Shown here: in pieces, positions 27,495 through 36,076 of the stretch
Numbering within the stretch: the stretch's first letter is position 1
Layout: each line of letters begins with the position of its first letter
Assembly: GCA_040386975.1 (NCBI GenBank)
Contig: JAZKEO010000013.1
Location: 62,001-126,000, forward strand
DNA from: M2408 sp040386975
Lineage (GTDB): Bacteria > Bacteroidota > Bacteroidia > Flavobacteriales_D > Crocinitomicaceae
Direction of reading: 5' to 3'
Length of the DNA stretch: 64,000 nt
Translations under genes and position numbers: made by a program
The notes under the pieces: model-generated
What the model was told of the DNA's origin: nothing
What the model saw: only the letters and a program-made list of their open reading frames with translations
Database searches by the model: none

Positions 27495-27531
27495 AAAAAA
27501 AGTGCTTATCGTTTCGGTAAGCACTTTTTTG
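27495..27531 (+). terminator. Rho-independent terminator after the PKD protein
   Basis: AGTGCTTA (27501-27508) pairs with TAAGCACT (27518-27525), flanked by A6 and T6. The symmetry could serve both directions. Downstream, 27540-27718 contains degenerate repeat sequence (GTCTTATGTCTA at 27694-27705) and no gene. Confidence 0.8.
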
Positions 27532-27718
27532 TTTTATGAGAGTTTAAATGAATTATTATTCTTTTTGTATAGATTAAAAAAAGATTAATTTGATTTTTTG
27601 GATTAAATATTTATCACCCAACTTAATCTCCCCTCAAGGGGAGAAACAAAAATTATTTTGGAAACAGATATTTGTTGTATCAAGTATTCTAGAGTCTTAT
27701 GTCTAAAGCGAAGTGTGT

Positions 27719-28750
27719 CTAGAAATGGTTCCAGCCTTGAGCTTGAAGAGGAGCAATAACTCCCTGCTTATCCACAAAATTGATTCCGCTATTTTTGTCA
27801 GTGATATGACCAATAATTGATAAATGAGGATTACCAAGTACTTTTTCGTAATCAGCTTGAGAAATGGTGAAAAGTAATTCATAATCTTCACCGCCGTTTA
27901 GAGCAGTTGTAATTGGGTCGATATTAAATTCGATAGCTGTTGAAGCCGTTTTTCCGTCAATAGGAATTTTCTCATCGTAAATCGTACAACCAGAATTACT
28001 CGCTTTACATAAATGAAAAATTTCAGAAGCCAAACCATCAGAAACATCAATCATGGAAGTAGGTTTCACATCCATTTGTTTCAATAAAGCAACAATATCG
28101 ATTCTAGCTTCAGGTTTCAATTGTCTTTCTAGCAAATAATCGTGACCGTCTAAATCAGGCTGAATATTTGGATTTGTTTTATAAACTTCTTTTTCGCGTT
28201 CCAACAATTGTAAGCCCATGTATGCAGCACCTAAATCTCCTGAAACGACTAATAAATCATTTTCTTTCGCTCCACTTCTGTAAACAACATCTGATTTTTT
28301 TGCTCTACCTAAAGCAGTAATTGAAATCATCAAACCAGAAGTTGAAGAAGTTGTGTCTCCACCAATTAAATCAACTTGGTAAGCATCACAGGCTTTTTTA
28401 ATTCCAGCGTATAATTCTTCCAAAGCTTCCAAAGGAAAACGATTTGAAACGGCAAGAGAAACAGTAATTTGTTCCGCTTTTCCATTCATGGCATAAATGT
28501 CAGATAAATTTACAACGACTGCTTTATAGCCCAAATGCATCAAAGGTGTGTACATTAAATTAAAATGTATTCCCTCAATCAAACTATCTGTTGAAACGAG
28601 CATTACTTCCGAATCAGAAATAGAAATTACAGCTGCATCATCTCCAACTCCTTTAATTGTGCTGGAAACATGTGTTGTAAAATTGGAAGTTAATTTTTCA
28701 ATTAAACCAAATTCTCCTAATTCACTCAGTTCTGTACGTTTATCTGTCAT
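27719..28750 (-). CDS. thiL: Thiamine-monophosphate kinase
   Basis: 343 residues, usual size. It phosphorylates thiamine monophosphate to the diphosphate cofactor using ATP. Visible: ELGEFGLIEKL at the start, IKGVGDDAAVI (nucleotide/Mg site), LVSTDSLIEGIHF, YKAVVVNLSDIYAMNG, DLIGGDTTSSTSGLMISITALG, SMIDVSDGLASEIFHL and NGGEDYELLFTI, all in AIR-synthase-fold order. Solitary, with no other thi genes in the window. Its -7 box lies only 4 nt from the ATG. Confidence 0.93.
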   Translation of the reverse strand: MTDKRTELSELGEFGLIEKLTSNFTTHVSSTIKGVGDDAAVISISDSEVMLVSTDSLIEGIHFNLMYTPLMHLGYKAVVVNLSDIYAMNGKAEQITVSLAVSNRFPLEALEELYAGIKKACDAYQVDLIGGDTTSSTSGLMISITALGRAKKSDVVYRSGAKENDLLVVSGDLGAAYMGLQLLEREKEVYKTNPNIQPDLDGHDYLLERQLKPEARIDIVALLKQMDVKPTSMIDVSDGLASEIFHLCKASNSGCTIYDEKIPIDGKTASTAIEFNIDPITTALNGGEDYELLFTISQADYEKVLGNPHLSIIGHITDKNSGINFVDKQGVIAPLQAQGWNHF

Positions 28751-28754
28751 GTTG

Positions 28755-28762
28755 CAAAATTA
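28755..28762 (-). promoter_or_regulatory. -7 box TAATTTTG abutting the thiL start
   Basis: Minus-strand TAATTTTG, then CAAC, then ATG. Exact consensus placed so that transcription would begin at or next to the start codon (leaderless mRNA). No -33 TTTG found. Confidence 0.45.
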
Positions 28763-28877
28763 GCAATTTTTAAAGTAAAATTCTTCCTTTTAACAGTTTT
28801 CTAAACCTTCATTATAATAATTCATCAGTTTATCAAAAATTTTTCGTTTTTTTGATGAAAATTTAGCACCAAAAATC

Positions 28878-31523
28878 ATGAAATATTTCTTTTACATCTT
28901 AACATTTTCTCTTTTAGTAGCTTGTGGTTCTTCCAAGGACAAAAAATCAGGTGAAATTGTTCCAGAAATTGTTTGGGATGAATTGCAAACTTATACCGAT
29001 ACTGCCGCAATTAATTTAACGCAGCAAAAAGTGTTTCATGCTTCAGAAACGGTTTTCACTGATTTAATTCATACAAAATTGGAAGTAAGTTTTGATTGGG
29101 CAAAATCGCAATTGATTGGTGTTGAAACTTTAACCGCAAAACCACATTTTTATGCGACTGATAGTTTAATTTTAGATGCAAAAGGCATGGAAATTAAATC
29201 GGTAAGTTTAGCTGGGAAAAATTTATTGTACGCTTACGACGGTTTATTTTTAAGAATCAAATTAGATAAAATCTATTCAAAAAATGAAAATTACACACTT
29301 CAAATTTCATATATCGCAAAACCTGAAGAAAGAGTAACAGGTGGGAGTGCTGCAATTACAAGCGATAAAGGCTTGTATTTCATCAATCCCAAAGGAGAAG
29401 ATAAATCAGTTATGCCACAAATTTGGACGCAAGGAGAAACAGAATCAAGCTCAGTTTGGTTTCCAACAATCGATGCTCCAAATGTGAAAACCACACAAGA
29501 AATTTATATTACTGTTGATCAAAAATATACGACTTTGTCCAATGGTAAATTAGAAAAATCGACAACAAATTCAAACGGAACTCGAACAGATCATTGGAAA
29601 CAGGATTTGGCTCACGCACCATACTTATTCATGATGGGAGTTGGTGAATTTAAAGTGATTAAAGATTCTTACACACGTCAAAATGGTTCAAAAATGGAAG
29701 TAAATTACTTCGTTGAGCCAGAATGGGAAAGTTCGGCAAAAGCAATTTTTGGTGAAACTCCAGCGATGATTAAATTCTTTTCTGAATTGACAGGTGTAGA
29801 ATATGTATGGGACAAATACCATCAAATTGTTGTAAGAGATTACGTTTCTGGAGCAATGGAAAATACAGGAGCAGTAATTTTTGGTGATTATGCTTACAAA
29901 ACGGAGCGTGAATTGTTGGATGAAAACGATAATTCAACCATTGCTCATGAATTATTTCACCATTGGTTTGGAGATTTAGTAACCTGTGAATCTTGGTCAA
30001 ACTTACCTCTAAATGAATCTTTTGCAAATTATTCTCAATATTTGTGGGATGAACATCGTTATGGGGTTGATGAAGCAGATTACAATGCCGAAAATGAAAA
30101 AATTGGATATTATCAAAATGCTGAAAATGGCGGTTCACATAATTTAATTTGGCATGATTATGCAGACAAAGAACAAATGTTTGATGGACATTCTTACAAT
30201 AAAGGAGGAAGAATTTTACACATGCTTCGCAATCATTTAGGTGATGAAGCTTTTTTTGCTGGTTTGAAATTGTATCTTACAACAAACAAATTTAAAGCGG
30301 CAGAATTTCATCATTTGAGAATGGCTTTTGAGGAAGTTTCTGGTCAAGATTTGAACTGGTTTTTTAATCAATGGTTTGAAGCAGCAAATCACCCAGTTTT
30401 GGGAGTTGAACAAGAATACTCTGCTGAAAACAAAACGGTTACTGTGCAAATTTACCAAAATCAAGATTTCTCAACAACACCTTTATACAAAATTCCAGTT
30501 GAATTAATCGTTTTTGATGATGCAGGCGAACACAAACACAAAGTTTGGATTGAAAAAATTGATAATATCTTTACTTTTCCAGTTTCTGGGACATTAAAAA
30601 ATGTACTTTTTGACAACCAACAATGTATTTTAGGGAAGATTGAAGAAACTAAAAGTCAAGAGCAATTCATTCATCAATTTTATAATGGAAAACGTTATTT
30701 AGCAAGAAGAAATGCACTTATTTATGGGACAGAAAAAGAAAGTGTAGAAGCACAAAAAATGATTTTAGATGCATTAAATGATTCTTTTTGGGATGTCCGT
30801 TTATTGGCTATAGAAAAAGCGAGCTATTTAAAAGAGCAAAATTTGAGTGCTGCTATAGAAAAAATTACAACTTTGGTTAAATCAGATGAAAAATCTGCCG
30901 TCAGAACTGAATCTTTGAGTTTTTTAGCTAAAAACATGCCCGCTTCTGCTTTTGAGGATTTGTGTTTGGAGGTTTTAAACAAAGATTTATCTTATTCAGT
31001 AATTGGAACAGCATTGAATGAATTGACAAAGAAAAATGCGATTTTGGGAATGCAAAAAGCAAAACTCTTAGAAAATGAAAAATCCGGTAAAATGATGTCA
31101 ACCATTGCTCAAATTTATGCTGCAAAAGGATCGAAAGAAAATTTCAACTTCCTTGAAGGATTAATGAATAGCAATAAAGTTGGTGGATATGATGGTATTA
31201 TTTGTTTAAATTCTTTCTCAGGATTTATGGCTCGTCAACAAGTTGATTTACAAGAAAAAGCACTGCCTTTATACAAAAAGCAATACGAAATTGGGGGAAT
31301 GTATACGAAAATGTTTATGCCACAAAACCTAAAATACTTATCCAATATGGTGGAAGAAAGTATGAAGGAAAGTAAGGCAAAAATTGACGCTTTTGAAAAA
31401 AACAAGGATTTCGTTGAGGCTGATAAAATTCGCAAAGACCTTAAAAAACAAGAAATGATTGTTGCTGATTTAAATTCATTTTTAGCTCAAATTGAAGGAG
31501 AAGCTGAGATCAAGAAGTTATGA
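28878..31523 (+). CDS. M1 family metallopeptidase lipoprotein (aminopeptidase N-like)
   Basis: 881 residues. Lipobox LLVACG near residue 15, so probably anchored in the outer or inner membrane. The substrate motif GAMEN is at 325-329. Zinc site HELFH at 357-361 with E380 (NESFANY) gives exact HExxH-X18-E spacing, so an active enzyme is expected. It removes N-terminal amino acids from peptides. The C-terminal part (about 590-881) is helical, HEAT-like. The stop codon lies inside a 7-bp tandem repeat (31517-31551), so the extreme C-terminus may have changed recently. Confidence 0.92.
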   Translation: MKYFFYILTFSLLVACGSSKDKKSGEIVPEIVWDELQTYTDTAAINLTQQKVFHASETVFTDLIHTKLEVSFDWAKSQLIGVETLTAKPHFYATDSLILDAKGMEIKSVSLAGKNLLYAYDGLFLRIKLDKIYSKNENYTLQISYIAKPEERVTGGSAAITSDKGLYFINPKGEDKSVMPQIWTQGETESSSVWFPTIDAPNVKTTQEIYITVDQKYTTLSNGKLEKSTTNSNGTRTDHWKQDLAHAPYLFMMGVGEFKVIKDSYTRQNGSKMEVNYFVEPEWESSAKAIFGETPAMIKFFSELTGVEYVWDKYHQIVVRDYVSGAMENTGAVIFGDYAYKTERELLDENDNSTIAHELFHHWFGDLVTCESWSNLPLNESFANYSQYLWDEHRYGVDEADYNAENEKIGYYQNAENGGSHNLIWHDYADKEQMFDGHSYNKGGRILHMLRNHLGDEAFFAGLKLYLTTNKFKAAEFHHLRMAFEEVSGQDLNWFFNQWFEAANHPVLGVEQEYSAENKTVTVQIYQNQDFSTTPLYKIPVELIVFDDAGEHKHKVWIEKIDNIFTFPVSGTLKNVLFDNQQCILGKIEETKSQEQFIHQFYNGKRYLARRNALIYGTEKESVEAQKMILDALNDSFWDVRLLAIEKASYLKEQNLSAAIEKITTLVKSDEKSAVRTESLSFLAKNMPASAFEDLCLEVLNKDLSYSVIGTALNELTKKNAILGMQKAKLLENEKSGKMMSTIAQIYAAKGSKENFNFLEGLMNSNKVGGYDGIICLNSFSGFMARQQVDLQEKALPLYKKQYEIGGMYTKMFMPQNLKYLSNMVEESMKESKAKIDAFEKNKDFVEADKIRKDLKKQEMIVADLNSFLAQIEGEAEIKKL

Positions 31524-31551
31524 GTTATGAGTTATGAATTATGAATTTTGA
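31517..31551. repeat. Heptamer tandem repeat (GTTATGA)
   Basis: GTTATGA three times, then ATTATGA and ATTTTGA, in perfect 7-nt register, starting inside the last codons of the M1 peptidase gene. A second 7-nt-periodic tract, built on GTCTTA, lies at 31603-31630. Confidence 0.6.
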
Positions 31552-31708
31552 AGAATTTTTAGTGCATGACTATTTTTTTGTCTTTGAGTGAAACGGTCTT
31601 TTGTCTTAAAGTCTTATGTCTAAATTATTTTTTGTTTTTTTAACATACTTTTTTACAGATTTATGCGTTTATATGTTAATTTAGTAGAAACATTTAAACC
31701 GACAAAAT

Positions 31709-31894
31709 ATGTTAGAATTGAGCAAAAACATTTTGAAAAAAGTAAGCTTCGATGTTAACTTGTTTCAAAAAGAATTAAAAAAAGCACTTGTTTGGATTCA
31801 AAACAAAGATGATATTGCAAAGTTCCGAGAATGGTGTTTGAAGGAATTTGGTAAAAGTCATCAATTAGTTTTACAAAAAGTTTTCGTTAAATAG
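31709..31894 (+). CDS. Small conserved-looking protein (61 aa)
   Basis: 61 residues, Lys-rich and all-helical (LSKNILKKVSFDVNLFQKELKKAL, then FREWCLKEFGKSHQLVLQ). I recall similar 60-residue proteins with an ILKKVSFD...F.KEL.KA pattern in Flavobacteriia, which supports it being real. Upstream TAATTTAG (31677-31684) is a one-mismatch -7 box. Function unknown; cytoplasmic. Confidence 0.6.
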   Translation: MLELSKNILKKVSFDVNLFQKELKKALVWIQNKDDIAKFREWCLKEFGKSHQLVLQKVFVK

Positions 31895-31939
31895 ATTTAC
31901 AAAAAGTTTAATGCTGTCCTGAAAGTTCGAATATAATTT

Positions 31940-33484
31940 TTAGGACAGTGTTACTTTGTCTTTGACCAAAGATTGATAAGACTTTCGTTGCGATTTTGAT
32001 TCTGCCCAGGTGATGAAATCAAAATACTCAAAAGCAACGCGTTTCAGATTTGGATCTTCGTAGGAAATAAGTTTGGTGTAAAGTTCGTTCCACAATTCTT
32101 CTCGCTGAATTTCATTAGAAATTTTACACATTTTCGTGACAAATTTTAAGAAATTTGTTTCAAATTCATAAATACGATTTCTTGACTTTAAATAACGTTG
32201 CGTGTTTTTTAAAACATAAGGAATGAAATCATCGTTTTTCATTTCAAAGTGAATTAACAAGCTCAAGAGATGTGAAAAGGAAACAATATCTTCTTGATTA
32301 TCAATTGTTGAATCGTTTAAAATTTTATTTAACCATTTTAAAGCTGTGTGAAACTCCCCAGTCAAAAAATAAACACTCGCGATTTTAAATTGTAAAAAAG
32401 CTTTACGAATTTCAGTGATTTTTTCAGCGTACAACATCATACCACTTTCTATCAAAGGAATCAATTGTAGAGCTTCTTGGATTTTCCCTTGAATGCATAA
32501 AGTTGTCAATTCAATGCTATAAATGCTTGAAAATAATTTGATTTGAAAATCCTCGTTGTTTTTATGCTTTTCAATTAAAGAAAGACTTTTTAGTTTTTTC
32601 TGTAAAATAAGTAAATCATCTTTTTTACTCAAACGTGAAGCAACATAAATAGCATTCGTCAAAACAGATAAGTAGCGATTCACTTGATCTTGCAAAACAT
32701 CTTCTGTATTTTCCATCAACTCAATGTTGGCAGTCAAGTAAATGTAACAATCTTCAAAGGAGTTTGTTGCAAAATAATACGCACTGTAAATGTGGTTGTA
32801 TAAATAATGAGAATCAAAATAAAGTTCTGATTTTTTAGATGATTCAAGTAATTTTTCAATTATTTTTTTGAATTCGATTAAATCCTCTTCCGAACGAGAA
32901 ATTCCTTTTGAAGACAACAGTGAAAATAATTTACTCTTTAAATTCCAAAATTTATCGTAGGTCAAACTTTTTTGATGATATTCTTCATCTTGAAGTAAGA
33001 GTTTGTTAATCTCGTTTGAATCTAGGTTTCCTTGACTTTCATAAATGCGTTTTACCTTTAAATTTATTTCAGAAAGTAGGTTGTATTTGTGGTTTTTCAC
33101 AGCAATTTTTTCGGCGCTTTTTAACTGTTTTAGACTTTGGTGATAAAGTGATTTTTGATATAAAATATCAGCAGAATTTAACAGTTTATAAATCTGTGCA
33201 TCAGGTGAATTTGAACTGTGAAAATTATCTAGAGCACTAATTAAATGGTCGTATAAACGTTTTTTTGTGATCGAAAATTTGTTTAAAAAAGCTTCTCCTT
33301 TAAAGTGAGAAAAAATCGCTTCTTCGTTGTATTCTTCTTGACTTTCAATGAAATCAAACAAAAGAATGTAGTTGTTTTCTTCGCCAATCGTATGTCTGGA
33401 AGATAAGACTTTGAAGTATCTTTTCTCTGACTTAGACATGTATTTAATTAATTCATGTAAAGTCTCTTTTGTATAGTTAGACAT
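31940..33484 (-). CDS. Large helical protein of unknown function
   Basis: 514 residues, almost entirely alpha-helical with TPR-like spacing (e.g. YQKSLYHQSLKQLKSAEKIA about 112-131; VYFLTGEFHTALKWLNKIL about 370-390). The N-terminus LHELIKYMSKSEKRYFKVLSSRH is a conserved opening I associate with unnamed Bacteroidota proteins. No signal peptide or membrane helix, so cytoplasmic. It may be a scaffold. The upstream minus sequence holds TATTTTAG, a one-mismatch -7 box. Confidence 0.65.
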   Translation of the reverse strand: MSNYTKETLHELIKYMSKSEKRYFKVLSSRHTIGEENNYILLFDFIESQEEYNEEAIFSHFKGEAFLNKFSITKKRLYDHLISALDNFHSSNSPDAQIYKLLNSADILYQKSLYHQSLKQLKSAEKIAVKNHKYNLLSEINLKVKRIYESQGNLDSNEINKLLLQDEEYHQKSLTYDKFWNLKSKLFSLLSSKGISRSEEDLIEFKKIIEKLLESSKKSELYFDSHYLYNHIYSAYYFATNSFEDCYIYLTANIELMENTEDVLQDQVNRYLSVLTNAIYVASRLSKKDDLLILQKKLKSLSLIEKHKNNEDFQIKLFSSIYSIELTTLCIQGKIQEALQLIPLIESGMMLYAEKITEIRKAFLQFKIASVYFLTGEFHTALKWLNKILNDSTIDNQEDIVSFSHLLSLLIHFEMKNDDFIPYVLKNTQRYLKSRNRIYEFETNFLKFVTKMCKISNEIQREELWNELYTKLISYEDPNLKRVAFEYFDFITWAESKSQRKSYQSLVKDKVTLS

Positions 33485-33605
33485 GTATTGTTTTTTAGTA
33501 ATTTAATGCTAAAATAAAACATTAAAACTAACAAAATGGAAGAAAAACTTAAACTGTATCATTTATTGATTGTGATAATCTAATTTTAAGTATAAAAAAA
33601 CAAAA

Positions 33606-33637
33606 TTTGTTGCAAACAGTATTTTTTTGTAATTTAG
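33606..33637 (+). promoter_or_regulatory. Promoter upstream of the IPExxxVDY gene
   Basis: TTTG (33606-33609), 20 nt, TAATTTAG (33630-33637): correct spacing, with A for T in the -7 box. A second possibility is the TTTG at 33642-33645, exactly 4 nt before the ATG. Confidence 0.4.
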
Positions 33638-33649
33638 CCTTTTTGTAAA

Positions 33650-34081
33650 ATGTCCAAAATTGTAAGACATACCTTAGCTTTTGAAAACGATTACGATTAC
33701 GAATTAATCGGGATTTGTTCGCATGTAAGTGATTACAAGTTGGTTTGGAACATCAATGAAAGCTTAAATTTTCAATTGGAAAAGGCATCCAATTTATTCA
33801 TGGTAAATACAAAAAAAGGTACTTTAGCCTCAAGTCATCCTTATTATTTTATGAATGATGAGGAAAGAAGAATTGAAATTTATTTGATAAAAAACAAACA
33901 CGAAGGAAAATTTTTGATTCCTGAAAAACAACAAATTGATTATTTTTTATTTGTTTGTAATAACATGTTGCATGATTTAGACATGTGGCTAGAAAAATTG
34001 AAAACAATTGATTGCATCATGGCAGCGTTTAGTTTTCAAGCGCAAGAATTTAGCTCAACACAGCAAATTGTGTTTGAGTAA
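33650..34081 (+). CDS. IPExxxVDY family protein
   Basis: 143 residues. The family signature appears as IPEKQQIDYFLF at about 94-105. The N-terminal FENDYDYELIGICSHVSDYKLVWNIN and the preceding block HPYYFMNDEERRIEIYLIKNKHEG are also as in the family. Function unknown. It lies 41 nt upstream of pyk on the same strand, a linkage commonly seen in Bacteroidota, so an operon is likely. Confidence 0.85.
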   Translation: MSKIVRHTLAFENDYDYELIGICSHVSDYKLVWNINESLNFQLEKASNLFMVNTKKGTLASSHPYYFMNDEERRIEIYLIKNKHEGKFLIPEKQQIDYFLFVCNNMLHDLDMWLEKLKTIDCIMAAFSFQAQEFSSTQQIVFE

Positions 34082-34122
34082 GAGATTAAGAAAAGAATGT
34101 GCTTTGCACAAAACAAGATAGT

Positions 34123-35544
34123 ATGAAAAAAACAAAAATTGTAGCAACTTTAGGACCAGCTTCCTCAAGTAAAGAAGTATTAAAAAAAATGATTTTAGAA
34201 GGTTTAAACGTTTGTCGTTTGAACTTTTCGCATGGAGCGTATGAAGATTATGCGAATTTAATCAAAACGATTCGTGAAATAAACGAAGAAACAGGATTAA
34301 ATGTAGCAATTTTAGCCGATTTACAAGGACCAAAAATCCGTGTTCACGAAATTGAAAATAACGGAATTTTATTGGAAGAAGGGAAACAAATTACGATTAC
34401 TACAGATCGTATTGTTGGAACCTTGGAGCAAATTTCGATTAATTACGAGAAGCTTCCACAAGATATCAAACCTGGTGAACGCATTTTGATGGACGATGGA
34501 AAATTGATGTTAAAAGTAATTAGCACTGATAAAAAGAAAAAAATTGTTGCTGAAATCGTTTACGGAGGAATTTTATCTTCTAAAAAAGGAGTTAATTTAC
34601 CTAATACAAAAATTTCATTGCCTTGCTTGACTCCAAAAGATTTGGAAGATTTAGCTTTTGCTTTAGAGCAAAATGTGGATTGGGTTGGTTTATCTTTTGT
34701 GCGTTCGGCTCGTGATATCATTGAATTAAAACATATAATTAGTAATTCTTCAACGGCGAAAGCGAAAGTGATTGCAAAAATTGAAAAACCTGAAGCAATT
34801 ACAGATATTGATGAAATCATCAAAGTGAGTGATGCAATCATGGTTGCACGTGGAGATTTAGGTGTTGAAATTCCTTACCAAAATGTTCCTTTGATTCAAA
34901 AAATGCTTATCAAAAAATGTTTTGAATATGCAAAACCAATTATCGTGGCAACTCAAATGATGGAAAGTATGATTACTAATATTTCTCCAACAAGAGCTGA
35001 AGTGAATGACGTTGCAAATGCTGTTTTAGATGGTGCTGATGCGGTGATGCTTTCTGGAGAAACTTCTGTTGGTAAATATCCAATTGAGGTAATCAAAACG
35101 ATGGCAAATATTGTCAAAGAAATGGAAGGTTTTGAAGGAATTTACAACAAAGAAGCCGTTCCAGATAAATCAAACGATCGTTTTATTTCTGATTCAATTT
35201 GCTACAATGCTTGTCGTTTGGCCCAACGTGTTGAGGCTGATGCGATTATCACCATGTCGTATTCTGGTTATACAGCTTATAAAATTGCGTCACAAAGACC
35301 AAAAGCTCCGATTTATGTTTTCACTAGTAACAAACAAATTTTAACTCAGTTGAATTTAGTTTGGGGAGTAAAAGGATTTTATTACAACAAACGAGTAAGT
35401 ACGGATCACACAATTGCTGATATTAAATATTTATTGAAAACGTCTGGACTTTTAAAACAAGGTGATTTGGTTATCAACATCGCTTCAATTCCTTTGGAGG
35501 AGAGTGGAAAATCAAACATGATTAAGTTGAGTAACGTCGAATAG
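34123..35544 (+). CDS. pyk: Pyruvate kinase
   Basis: 473 residues from ATG 34123; an earlier in-frame start at 34099 would add eight residues not in the family. It transfers phosphate from phosphoenolpyruvate to ADP. Visible: KTKIVATLGPASSS, GLNVCRLNFSHGAYEDY, ADLQGPKIRVHEI, the catalytic Lys and Mg site in VIAKIEKPEAITDIDEII and MVARGDLGVEIPYQNVP, ATQMMESMI and DGADAVMLSGETSVGKYP, then the C-terminal domain. Follows the IPExxxVDY gene and precedes the ArsC-like gene by 14 nt. Confidence 0.96.
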   Translation: MKKTKIVATLGPASSSKEVLKKMILEGLNVCRLNFSHGAYEDYANLIKTIREINEETGLNVAILADLQGPKIRVHEIENNGILLEEGKQITITTDRIVGTLEQISINYEKLPQDIKPGERILMDDGKLMLKVISTDKKKKIVAEIVYGGILSSKKGVNLPNTKISLPCLTPKDLEDLAFALEQNVDWVGLSFVRSARDIIELKHIISNSSTAKAKVIAKIEKPEAITDIDEIIKVSDAIMVARGDLGVEIPYQNVPLIQKMLIKKCFEYAKPIIVATQMMESMITNISPTRAEVNDVANAVLDGADAVMLSGETSVGKYPIEVIKTMANIVKEMEGFEGIYNKEAVPDKSNDRFISDSICYNACRLAQRVEADAIITMSYSGYTAYKIASQRPKAPIYVFTSNKQILTQLNLVWGVKGFYYNKRVSTDHTIADIKYLLKTSGLLKQGDLVINIASIPLEESGKSNMIKLSNVE

Positions 35545-35558
35545 TTTTTACAATTTAA

Positions 35559-35915
35559 ATGTCTGAAAAAGTAAAAATTCTATTTAATCCCAGTTGTTCA
35601 AAATGTAATGAATCATTGGATTTACTCAAAGGTTTTTCTTGTGAAATTGAAGTAATAGAATATTTAAAAGATACTCCTTCAGAAAATGAATTAAGAGAAA
35701 TAATTCAATTTTTAGACATTAAACCGCAAAATTTAATCAGAAAAAGCGAAGAATTGTTTAAAGTCAATTTTGAAGGAAAAGACTTTAGTGATGAAGAATG
35801 GATTTCTATTATGCTAAAATTTCCCGAATTAATTGAACGCCCAATTGTGATTCAAGGGAATAAAGCTATCATCGGAAGACCTCCAGGTTTGATTTTGGAT
35901 TTTATTGAAAACTGA
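35559..35915 (+). CDS. ArsC/Spx-family thioredoxin-fold protein
   Basis: 118 residues. ILFNPSCSKCNESLDLLKG has the thioredoxin-fold start with the ArsC nucleophile Cys followed by x-x-Cys. EYLKDTPSENELREIIQFL, LIRKSEELFK and the C-terminal block RPIVIQGNKAIIGRPP match ArsC/YffB relatives. It may be a glutaredoxin-dependent arsenate reductase, but many members have other roles and no ars genes are nearby. Probably co-transcribed with pyk. The 160 nt downstream show no gene. Confidence 0.8.
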   Translation: MSEKVKILFNPSCSKCNESLDLLKGFSCEIEVIEYLKDTPSENELREIIQFLDIKPQNLIRKSEELFKVNFEGKDFSDEEWISIMLKFPELIERPIVIQGNKAIIGRPPGLILDFIEN

Positions 35916-36064
35916 TTCGTTTAATTTTTTTCTCGCAAAGTCGCTTTTTTAAATTCACATCTGAATTGTGCAAATGGATTGGATTAATAATAAAACATGG
36001 AATAGCAATTAGTTGAAAATTGATTTAAAAAAAACAAATCAAAATTTTTCAAATTGAAAATATG

Positions 36065-36072
36065 TATATTTG
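36065..36072 (+). promoter_or_regulatory. -7 box TATATTTG abutting the S9 peptidase start
   Basis: TATATTTG, then TTAA, then ATG at 36077. Exact consensus with a 4-nt gap, implying a leaderless transcript. No -33 TTTG recognised. Confidence 0.4.
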
Positions 36073-36076
36073 TTAA

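Noticed and set aside
29770..30138. 122-codon minus-strand ORF inside the M1 peptidase gene
   Set aside because: His/Asn/Leu-rich antisense translation of the catalytic region; no independent support.
35559..35915. Arsenic resistance operon
   Set aside because: Only an ArsC-like fold protein behind pyk; no arsR, arsB or acr3 in the window.
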